Source of the DNA: Liquidambar formosana
Taxonomy: Eukaryota > Streptophyta > Magnoliopsida > Saxifragales > Altingiaceae
DNA: 64,000 nt
Direction: 5' to 3'
NCBI GenBank assembly: GCA_039720395.1
Contig: CM077828.1
Span: 15,846,264-15,910,263, forward strand
Shown here: positions 51,501 to 61,698 of the stretch, piece after piece
How the letters are laid out: every line of letters begins with the position of its first letter
Numbering within the stretch: the stretch's first letter is position 1
Made by a program: the position numbers and the translations under genes
Notes under the pieces: model-generated
What the model saw: the letters and a program-made list of their open reading frames with translations, nothing else
The model's database searches: none
What the model was told of the DNA's origin: nothing

Positions 51501-53230
51501 AATGAGAACAATCATTTTGAATGAATTTGTCCAAGTCCTTGTATTTGTCCATTTATCCAAGGATGGGGATATTCAATTAAGTCCGACAAGCTCCGTATCA
51601 AAGGGGATTATTTTATATTCAAGTTGATTATGATTACCAACAAGGAAATAAGAAAAGGTTAGTATAAACAATATGCATGCATACATGAACCTAACCTTGT
51701 CAAATTTGATTTTTGTCTAAACATCATCTCAACTTTTTGATATGCTTTAAATTGCCATTTCACACATCACAAATGCAAGCTCACATGCAATAAAATGAAA
51801 TGAAAAATGGGTGCTAGCAACCTATTGGAATGGTTTGCATGCAAAGGGGTGGTTTAGGGTCTCCCTGCCTTTAACCCACCATACAGGACTTTGATCCCTC
51901 CACGACATGTGTTAGGAGGCCCATGTACGTACTCGGGCAAAGGAAAGAAGGGTGACAATCACATATTGAGGTTGCAATTAATAATGAGCTTAATAGGAAA
52001 TTAAGAATGAAATTTAAAAGGGAAGCTCACCTAGTATCCACCTTAGCTTTGACCAAGTTTTGGCTTGAGTACTCCTTTCCTAGGTTTGAAAACCTCCCTT
52101 TGAGATGCTCCTTTGAAAGCTCCAAGTATGCTAGAAGGTGGTGGAGTGGTGGTGGATGTGGTGGAGTGAATTAGAGAAGGGAAGTGTGGTAACAGTGAAG
52201 TTACCAGTCAGCAGAAGTGAAATTGCCATTCAGCAGACACGAAATTGACAGTCTTTGTGTAGTAAAACTGAAGCAGAATTTGTATCTCTTTTATGCTATC
52301 CAAATGCAATTTGGATGGTTCAACCCTTGGATTCTCTTTCAAGAACAGCCCCTAAATTTTTGTGAAAGGGTTTTTGAGAGGATGTGTGGTAGGTTTCTTT
52401 TTGTGGTGGATGGAATTGAATTGGATTTGGGTTTAATGGATTGGTGTTTAGGATGGTTTTCTTTGGATGGAATGGTTAGTATATGGGTTGGGAGTTCTTG
52501 GTGTGAAGATGAGATGGATTAGGGCTTTCTAATTGTGTGTGTGAAGGATGGAATTGGGTTAAGGATTACAGCTCTCAAGGATTTTTTGGCTAGGATCCCC
52601 TTAATGAATAAAATGTGGGCTATTTATAGGAAAACATGGACTTTTAGGGGTAAAATGGTCATTTGGAAGGGCATTTTGGTCACATGGGACATTGAGGGCA
52701 TTTGAGCTTTGTTTTATGAAGAGATTACCTCATTTGATGAGGGCAAGCTGGTCAAAAGGTGGCAAAAGGGCAAACTACCCATCCACGCTGGCATGGCAGG
52801 CGTGGCAGCCAGTCCCATCTGGGCAGTTAGATTGCAGGCCACAGGTGGCTACAAGCTATTGCAGAGCCGAAAGCAAGATCTTCCCATACTGGTTTGGCCG
52901 GCGTGGGCACACTTATCCCATATTTGTGATGATTTCTCATCATCACACATGGGAACTTGTGATCTTAGGCAGGGTGCACTTCTAGAAGGTGTGGGGCCAC
53001 TAAGGTGGGCCTATGGTAGTGGTCTGCCCTACTGTAGGGCCATAGGATCGCGCAATCGCGTTCGATCGATGATCGGGTGGAATCCGACCGTTGGTCTTGA
53101 ATGGGGATTGAAACTTTGGGTTCCTAAACTTGGTTTGGGACCAAATAATGGAGTGTGCACCCTCTAGGGTCGGATTAAATGGTCTGTATGTGAGCATGAT
53201 GCTCATAGGGCTCTGCAATTAGGGTTTTGT

Positions 53231-54204
53231 TGATCGTTAGTCGAACGAGGCCCGATCTTCGATCAAATGGTCTGGTATTGATCTTGAGGGGTTGAATTGA
53301 AGATCCAAAGGTCGATTTGACCATTGAATGAGAAATGCTGAGGAATTAAACCACCTAAAGTTGCATCAGAGGTTCGGTTTTGGGTAACTTGGGGATTGGA
53401 GGGTTTGTGCCATCTGATTCCCAATTAAATGGTCCTAGACCGCTCTAGGGATGTTGAATTGAAGATCCTATGGTTGAATTGACCATGGGATCGAAGATTG
53501 TTGGAGATCGAACCACCTAGCACTGTGTTAGGGGTTCGATTTAGGGTAAATTGGGGATCGGAGGGCTCGTGCCCTCTGATTCTCAATTAAATGATCCTAA
53601 ACCGCTCTAGGGATATTGAATTAAAGATCTTATAGTGGAATTGACCGTCGGATCAATGATTGTTGGAGATCGAACATCTTAGTGCTAATTTAAGGGTTTG
53701 ACTTGGGGTAAATTGGGGATCGGAGGGCTTGTGCGCTCTAATTCTCAACTAAATGGCCTATACCGCTCTAGAGATGTTGAATTGAAGATCCTATAGTTGA
53801 ATTGACCATTGGATCAAAGATTGTTGGAGATCGAACCATCTAGTGCTGATTTAGGGGTTCGATTTGGGGTAAATTGGGGATCGAAGGGCTCGTGCCTTCT
53901 GATTCCCAATTAAATGATCCTAGACCACTCTACAGATATTGAATTGAAGATCCTATGGTTGAATTGACCGTTGGATCAAAGATTGTTGGAGATCGAACCA
54001 CCGTAGGGCTGTGTTAGGGGTTCGATTCGGGGTAAACTGGGGATCGGAGGGTTTGTGCCCTCTGATTCTCAATTAAATGGTCCTAGACCGCTCTAGGGAT
54101 GTTGAATTGAAGATCCTATGGTTGAATTGACCGTTGGATCAAAGATTGTTGGAGATCGAACCACCTAGTGCTGTGTTAGGGGTTCGATTTAGGGTTTTCG
54201 GGCA
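53231..54204. repeat. 162-bp tandem array, copy C
   Basis: The ggatcgg landmark recurs at 53393, 53555, 53717, 53878 and 54041. One unit has lost a base (161) and the next has gained one (163). Confidence 0.9.
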
Positions 54205-54832
54205 TCGTGCCCGTTCCTGGCTCTTAGACTTCGGATGTTGGAGGTTGAATTGGGGAGAGGCCTTGCCCTGGTGGGTAGGACAAGACGAATAAAGTTAGGT
54301 ACAAAGCGTGTCCGACCCAATTGTACTGTTGACGGGTTGACGGATTTTGTCCGGAAGGCAGCTCGGCAAAATTTGGGTGTCTACAATAGGAAGGTTAAAA
54401 CTCCATTCAGCTTATCTCATATCTTTGGTCACATTCAGTGTACCTATTCTTATAATAGGCACCCACTTGTTAGGTTGTAATGTCTCCACACAAATAGCAT
54501 GAGATTAGCTATCCTCCTATAGAGTCAATCTAACAAGTGCTAATCCTATGGTTTACTACTATCCATCATAGTGAACCTTCAACTAGGAATGCTTTAGGAG
54601 TTTAGTACAGAGATATATTTTCAATCTCAAAATTACAACCCTTCGTATTTCATATTCTCAACTCTAACTCCATGGACATATTACGTAAATATAAATGATG
54701 CATATAAACATAATAAAATAAGCCCTTTTATTAAATCAATAATAAATGTGACACATATAAATGAAATCAAATGATTGTTCCCAATCCCTAAACAATCATC
54801 GCTATAATTGGCTCTAGGGCATAATCCTAACA

Positions 54833-57745
54833 ATATATATATGGATTGAATTTCACAATGGTGTCTAGATAACAATTATGAATTGTTAAAATAAATATAA
54901 ACTGTTTTGTTTGAATGATATGTCTCAATTATATATTGATTTTGTGATGATTCTTGAATTTAGACTTATGAATTGATAAGAGTTTTTTGATATTCATCCT
55001 AATTCAATTGCACAAATGGATGTATCCTATTCACTTGTGAATTTGAAAATTTTGATCATGCATATTATTTTATTTTTGATGTCAAAATTATATCATTTTC
55101 ATAGTGTTTGAATTTGTGGGGGTTATTTTCATATTTAATTGGAAAAAAAAAAAAAAAAAGGAATTGCTACCTACATGAGATTATTATATTCTTAATGAAT
55201 TTTTCAAAATTCAAAGAGAAACATAATTTTATTAATTTCTAACTCTTGGATTTATTGGAGTTAAATGTTGTAATCGGTTACAGAATTTATGATATTAGTT
55301 AAATTTGATTTAATTTTCAAGCAATAAGGTTTGATTATGGCTAATCGATTGATTATTTATTTTTGTAACCAATTGACCATTAAAATTTTTATAACCGTTA
55401 GAAATTTAATGTTTGACTATTGGGGTTAAATTTTTGTGACTGTTGGATTATTAAATATTCATGATGATTATACTATTAAATTCGTTTAATCATTAGAATT
55501 CGGTTACAAATCTATATCTTTAATTGTAAGAATAATATTCTGTAATTATTTCTTTGACTAATATGTGAACCCAAAGTATGAATATATATCACCAACCTTT
55601 CATTTATCATGTTTAAAGAGATTTTTTAAATTCATATATCTTATTAATCAATACCAAATTAATTGAATTTAATTGTGGAATATGATATTATTAATTTATG
55701 TGTGCAAATTAACTTATGATTTTGATAAAGTGTGTTACAAGCATATATAAATAATTCTTATAAGAAAAAGCATGATATTTATAAATTTGATCGCTTTAAA
55801 TATGGGTTGAGAGATTATGATATTGACATCATGATATACTTATGTAATTTAGATGTTGTATGTGAGTATGGTTCTTTCACGTACATAATGAAAATAAAAT
55901 TTGACGATAAGATGATAAATGAGATTTTTGTCAAAATTTTATCTTGAATTTACATGCTTACCTATATAGTCTTTTAAATAGTGAGAATTATTTTAAATAG
56001 AGAAAAAAAAAATACGTGTATGGTCAACTGTTAGGGTTGACAATATTGAATTTTCAATTTCTAATCAAAGAGTCCAATTACAAATATATTGTGTGACAAT
56101 AGAAAAATAAATATACTTTTAAATTTATTCTATATGAATATATTTTACATGGAAATTATAAGATGTGCTGTTTATATATGTGAATGCTATAATTGCATTG
56201 AAATTAGTAAACAAAACATTATATCTTGAATTGCAGGGGGCACATCTTGCGAAGGCACATTTTACGTAAGAATGTATATTTATTTTACATTTACAAATTA
56301 TTGAATTTTCTCAATATATTATATGTTGGTCTCTTATTAATAAAAGAGATAAAATGAGTATTATGATTTTCATTTCTGAAAATGGAGTTAGTTCAGACCT
56401 ATTGAAATTATACATGATATATTGAGAGAATGTCATATGTGAATTATTAATGATTTTGAGAATAACTATGTTATTCAGTGGCTAAGGAAATGTTTTAAAA
56501 TTATTGCTCATATATATATACTTATTTATATTGTTGCGCTGACCAAAGTTATTTCTGAATGTTGAGATTCAAAGAAATTATGATGATGATTTTTAAAAAT
56601 TTATGGGTATTGTATGGCATATTTTTATTTAAATATTTGATGATATAATGATGTGAGATGAATCAATGATTCATAATTTGAATATCCCTTTTTGAGAGGT
56701 ATATTTACTTAAAATTTATTAAAAGTGATATGTGTACCCAACTTTCCTAATAGTCATCAATTTTATGGATTTCTTATATTATTTGCAGATTATGATGATG
56801 ATGATGATTGAATCTTTGATTCAAATGATAAGAAATCCATATGTGGACCTATATGGCCTATATGGTATGGTGCCTTGGAATTATCTAAGATGATATATCT
56901 CATTGTCCACTTTGGAGGTTGGAACTGATGACTTGGCTTGTAAAAAGCTATGAGAGTGTTGAGAGAAAAATCTAAGCAATTATATATTTATGGATGAGAT
57001 TTGTGCTTATTCATTATTTGTTGGCTCGGGCAAATAATTTTATGGGGTAGTGCCTAGGAGCACAATATTAAATAGCAACTATTTAGAGAGTCAGAGATGA
57101 GAATTATTAAGCTTCTGACTAATTCACTTTTTAGTGAATAATTAATCGAGGGAATGGGACTTATGTCTATAACAAGGGTCAACAGTGAATGGTAACCCAA
57201 CCTATGTGAATGGAGATCCCAAAAAGTATGTTCATATGGTTAATAACAAGTTACTGGTAGACTTGGAGTGTATTATTATTTATATAATATATTTTGATTG
57301 TCCCTTCCTATGGTCTAGATAGTGCAAACTACAACGTTTAAGGTTGAGTTTCAACTCTTAATAGATTCCATAGCCTATTTGGGTGGTGTGTTCAGTTGTA
57401 GTGCACACTTGATGGATCCACCTATATAGGTGTGGAAGTGGGGCCGCTTCCTATCAGAGCTTAGACAGGTTCTCTAGAACACTCATGAATATCCAAGTAT
57501 AGCGCATGGCTTATTTGTGCCATCCCGATTAGAATAGCTCAGATATCGAGAATAATATGTGGGTTGTGAGTCGACTGATCTATAAGAATAAATTTTAGGT
57601 TCATAGAAACTTATAGGTTTCACCATATTTTTGTAGGTCACACTACATATCCTAGGTATGGTCCATAGTCCAAAAGACACCACTACTGATACATTACATT
57701 CTCATATTATACTTTTTATTATATATTTTGAATCATGTGGAGGAT
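54833..57745 (+). mobile_element. Internal, non-coding part of outer element copy C
   Basis: Same DNA as 6028-9249 and 30061-33298, but about 330 bases equivalent to roughly 31272-31600 are deleted at about 56055. The (GAT)n run and TTGAATC stem near 56795-56825 are retained. Confidence 0.7.
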
Positions 57746-58330
57746 TGTTGTATTTTTATAAATAAAATACATATTTGTGATTCAAATTATGTTTTATTTA
57801 TGAGGTGTTATGGCCTTTATAATATTTATTTATATTGTCCATTATTGGTATATTATTGTTGGGGGGGTTACACATCCTTTTGAAAAAAAAAATGGTTTTT
57901 CCATTATTATTTTTTATGGTTTTTTCTTGTCTTCTTCTTTTTTTTTCTTTGGAATGAGAAAAAACCATAAGAGTTTTAAGAAAACCTTTTTCTCAATCTT
58001 TCTTTTCTCTCAATGTATAAATTCTTTTGTATAAAATTCTATCTGTCCTTCTTCAATTTTTGTTGCAGATTTTTATGGAATGATCTAGAGCTGTTCGGTT
58101 CTTTGTACTTACGAGTGCACGTGGACAATGAACACGATTGTTGTATCCTAGAGGGATTGGGCGCTAGAGGACCTAGATGCACCGAGTGATTCACTCCGAA
58201 GGGCACAAATCAACTCTTAAGGACAATGTTCGCACACGCCTCAATCGATAAGTCTATTTCTTTTATTATAAATATATTTTTTTCATATTTTGATTTTCTA
58301 CATCTATGCTTCTGTTCAATATTTCCAACA
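57746..58330 (+). repeat. 3' LTR of outer element copy C
   Basis: 585 bp, TGTTGTATTTT to TTTCCAACA, followed by CTCTT. Confidence 0.87.
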
Positions 58331-59192
58331 CTCTTTATGTGAAGTACTAAAATACAGCACTTTATGTGGCACTATGTGTATGGACCAAAAACTCCCATAA
58401 ATTATTTAACAAATATATTTTTTGCTGATGTGGCGGTTGAGTGCTACATGGAGTGCTGTATGAAATGGTGCTTCGTATAGTACTGCCCTTCGGAAAACAC
58501 TCCACCGCAGCAGCAGGCCCAAATACTTTTTGCAAAACCATTTGTAATAAGTTTAATCCACGATGGAAGACGACAATGCCAAGCGACAATACAATGAAGG
58601 ACCACTACGAAATATAAATAAATAAATAAAAGTGATTTAAAGAGTCCAAATGTATAACATTTCACAATGCATTCACAATTTTTATTTTCCATCAAATGGC
58701 TACCGATCATGTTGATTTCTTATACAGGGGTTTTTACACATGCAATGGGGATCCTAATCTAACTGGTAAGGTCATGGTAAGCCCATCATTGTGTAATATG
58801 ATTGGCATGGTTATAATTTCCCTGCTCCAAAAATGGAAGCTAGTAATGGTCTTATGCTATGCCTAAGGTTTGATGATCCCGATTTCTTTTTCCTTTTTTC
58901 CTTTTATTATTTATTTATAAATCAAATGACCTAGTAGTCATGAAAAACCTTACAAAATATTTATAGAGAAAAAAAACTACATAGGATCTAAATTCTTATT
59001 AATTGTTCATAAATAGAAGGAAAGGGTCATTGGGAAGTAGGTAAAATTAAAATGAATGGATTAGGCTAATAAGATAAGGATAACATGGAAATTAAAATGA
59101 TATATTGGATGACCCTTATTCCAGACCTTTTTCTTGTTGATTTGGCTCAGTGCTCCAATTAATACAATGTCTTAGATCGTTTTCTCAAAAAA

Positions 59193-59226
<34 letters not shown>

Positions 59227-61470
59227 GGGGAGGGGGGGTAAGGATAACATGGAAATTAAAATGATGTATTGGACTGACTCTGATTAGCATCCTCTAATTG
59301 CATACCTCTATAGTATTAGATTAAATAAGGCCTCACATAGATTGCCCCCTTGCATATTCATATTGGATAGAATTGGATAGAATGGTTTTTTTTTTTTTAT
59401 TGGAAGATTTATTTAATTTTTTTTTTAAATAAGATTAGGATGGTATTGATTGAAATATTGAATGATTTGCACGCCTTTTCTAGATGCAACTACTTTTTAA
59501 TTGTTATGATATATTCTATTAGCAAAATGATAAGAAGCCTAACCCGTTGGCCTAATAGATTGGCCTACAACCATTTAAGGAATTAGATAATAATCAATTA
59601 CACCCCACAATCCCACGTTTGTAAGGATTTTATTTAATAGCAATATTTTCCTTCCACCATTTTTTGAATTTCAAACGTTACTTCCCATTCTTATCACCTT
59701 CTCACGTACATTCTTTCCCCGATCAACCATTTGACTTACTATGTGACTTACCCAAGAAAAAATTATTATGTGAATTACTAGCAACAAGTTATTTCTTGAT
59801 ATCAAATTATTATATGACTTACTTGGAGTTATTTTGAATTATCCATTGTATTCACATAATAACTTGCTAAGATTACAATAATAGACAAATATCACTTAAT
59901 AACTGAATTATATCTCTTAATATCTTCTTATATACACAGACCCTATTGTACAAATGTATTTTTGTGACTTAATAACCAGATGAAAACTGAAACCCAAAAA
60001 AAAAAAAAAAAAAAAAATGACAACTACATAACTTAATAAGTAGTAAAATAAGTGGCAAAATAACTTATCAATTGTTTTTTATGCTGAAAAATAAGTGGCA
60101 AAATAAAAAGAAATGAACCAAAGATGATTAACAGTGATATATGATGAAATTGGATAAAATTCAATTATTTGGCCAAAAGAATCCACCAAAAAGACATGCT
60201 AAGAAATCCACCAAAGGGTTAGAAGCAAATATTAACTTCTAAAAAGTCAAAGGTTAATAATTCATTCACAATTCTCTAATTGTTTTTCGGTTACAAGGCT
60301 TTGAGCTTAAATAAGCATTAATTAACAAAGAACAACTCCCCATCCCTAATTAGAATTTTAAAGCCAAACAATAGTTTCTCTGTAAATAATTCTTGTTTTA
60401 AGCAAGAATAGGCAACAAATTTAAGAAAACTTTGAATACAAATTAAACACCACCTAAGATTTTCATGCAATTTTATAAAATCACTTAATAACTAAAATAT
60501 ATTGTAAGGGTTTGACCAGTATTGTAGGAGTTGCATAACAGAGGACTAGTTCAATCAATTCCATTGTGATACCGTGGTTAACTTTACAACTTAATAAGTC
60601 AATATTTTTGAAAAAAATATCGATATTTTTTATTGATATTACAAAGCCCCTTCTTTTACCATGAAAAGCCTCTTCTTTTACCATGAATACGAATGAACAT
60701 TTGCATAATAAAGCATAAATCAACTGAATAACTGAATCTTTGATAGCATTAAACCGAATTAATTCGAAGATTTTGGGTGCTCTTAAGATTTTCAATGTTT
60801 TAAACCACTTCATAGTTGTTAAAAAAAGCCTATTCACATAGAGTTTTTCCCAATAATCGAAAAACGATATAACCCTAAAAAATGGGCATGATTCTGACAA
60901 TTTCTTCGAACCATCGCATATCACCACTTGATAACAGAACTTCGATGGTAGATTGTCGGCAATCAACGAACGAACAGAACCCATTTGGTCTACCGTCACA
61001 ACTTGATATCATGTCTGCTCAAAAGAGTAACTGACTGGTTTGAAGAGGAGGGAACGAGAGAATGTTCGATATTGTAACTGACTAGTTCGAGGAGGGAACG
61101 AGTGAAGGAGGGAATGTCCGATATTGTTGTTCGTGATTTTCGCGCTCAAAACACGGAATGAGGGTTATTCAGTTATTTCGGCCTGATTTTGGGAGATTTC
61201 ATTTTATTTCAAATTATTCACTTTTTAAAAGAGGAGACCAATAGAAAATGATTACATCAGTAGCTCTATGTAATAGGTCTATAGAGTAGTCCCATATAGA
61301 AGAACTCATTTTATTAATCTTTCTTTAGAGTTTTTTAAAGCTTATTTAACTAAAAGTGATTTCATGCATTTAATTAACGAAGTTTGAAAATTTCTCAATA
61401 TAAATGTGAAAAATTAAAAGGATTATTTCTCACATTTTCTTTAATATCAAATCTAGGTTACCATAAAACA
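58331..61470. repeat. Duplicated flank, block 3, leading to BGLU copy 2
   Basis: Equivalent to 33887-37547. It retains the small LINE insertion (about 59074-59277, with a long A run) but has lost about 594 bases at 59481-59483, and it lacks the LINE found upstream of BGLU copy 1. Confidence 0.88.
60481..60999 (-). CDS. Unknown open frame conserved between blocks (172 aa)
   Basis: Not recognised. It begins MTVDQMGSVRSLIADNLPSK and contains SESCPFFRVISFFDYWEKLY, RAPKIFELIRFNAIKDSVIQ and FHGKRRGFVISIKNIDIFF. It is the longest of the three related frames, with block 2 at 36584-37081 and a broken one in block 1. An in-frame length change (IDIFFKN) against block 2 preserves the frame, which is weak support for coding. 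No domain, signal peptide or clear promoter is seen. It could be an exon of an unknown gene fragment. Confidence 0.28.
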   Translation of the reverse strand: MTVDQMGSVRSLIADNLPSKFCYQVVICDGSKKLSESCPFFRVISFFDYWEKLYVNRLFLTTMKWFKTLKILRAPKIFELIRFNAIKDSVIQLIYALLCKCSFVFMVKEEAFHGKRRGFVISIKNIDIFFKNIDLLSCKVNHGITMELIELVLCYATPTILVKPLQYILVIK

Positions 61471-61610
61471 GAGGACGATTGTTGTTTCCCGCTGTTACTC
61501 AAAGTCGACTTCCAGAGTTACAGTTTGGGCTAAACATATTTACTCTATGTTGGAATAGACTTATATTCTTGTGTTTGAGTCCCTCTTTGACTCTCCAACA
61601 CTCTCCAGTC

Positions 61611-61618
61611 TATAGAAA
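61611..61618 (+). promoter_or_regulatory. Altered TATA site of BGLU copy 2
   Basis: TATAGAAA, where copy 1 has TATAAAAA, 88 bases upstream of the ATG at 61699. The preceding bases (ctctccagtc) are identical in the two copies. Confidence 0.5.
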
Positions 61619-61698
61619 GGGTCGCCCAGTCACAGCTTTTGTACACTCCTTAGAGCCCCGACTCCCCCTCTCTCTCTCTGTAATTGTGTAATTTGAAG

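Larger units (their letters stand above)
49458..54385 (-). mobile_element. Very long Tat/Ogre-like solo LTR, copy C
   Basis: 4,928 bp, uninterrupted counterpart of 18889-29614 at the same position. The minus strand starts TGTAGACACCCAAATTTTGCC and ends GGGGTAGCGACA. Flanks are ACAGG and ATAGG (one change; B has perfect ATAGG). It carries the TATA box at 52620-52629 (minus strand), the 107-bp pair and the 162-bp array. The open frame at 52709-53167 (152 codons) is not conserved in copy B and is not treated as a gene. Confidence 0.85.
48263..54832 (-). mobile_element. Solo LTR, copia-like family, copy C (interrupted)
   Basis: Both ends are clear here: the plus strand starts TGTAGGGAATCGAAC and ends GCATAATCCTAACA, so the minus strand starts TGTTAGGATTATGCCCTAGA. 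The flanking bases ATATC and ATATA fit an imperfect duplication in TA-rich DNA. Without its insert it is about 1.64 kb. Confidence 0.8.
46801..58330 (+). mobile_element. Outer LTR element, copy C (complete, non-coding)
   Basis: Two LTRs (46801-47417 and 57746-58330) with TGTTG...CAACA ends are flanked by perfect 5-bp duplications CTCTT (46796-46800 and 58331-58335), so this is the original full-length insertion. The internal DNA not due to nested elements (47418-48262 and 54833-57745) is about 3.8 kb, AT-rich and without gag or pol motifs. The polypurine-like tgtggaggat before the 3' LTR recalls copia elements, but no TGGTATCAGAGC-type primer-binding site follows the 5' LTR (it reads atcttaagagttg). 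I read it as a non-autonomous LTR element of uncertain superfamily. Confidence 0.85.

Noticed and set aside
52709..53167. 152-codon open frame inside the long LTR
   Set aside because: The homologous part of copy B (27930-28390) does not keep the frame, there is no recognisable domain, and it sits in LTR U3 DNA.
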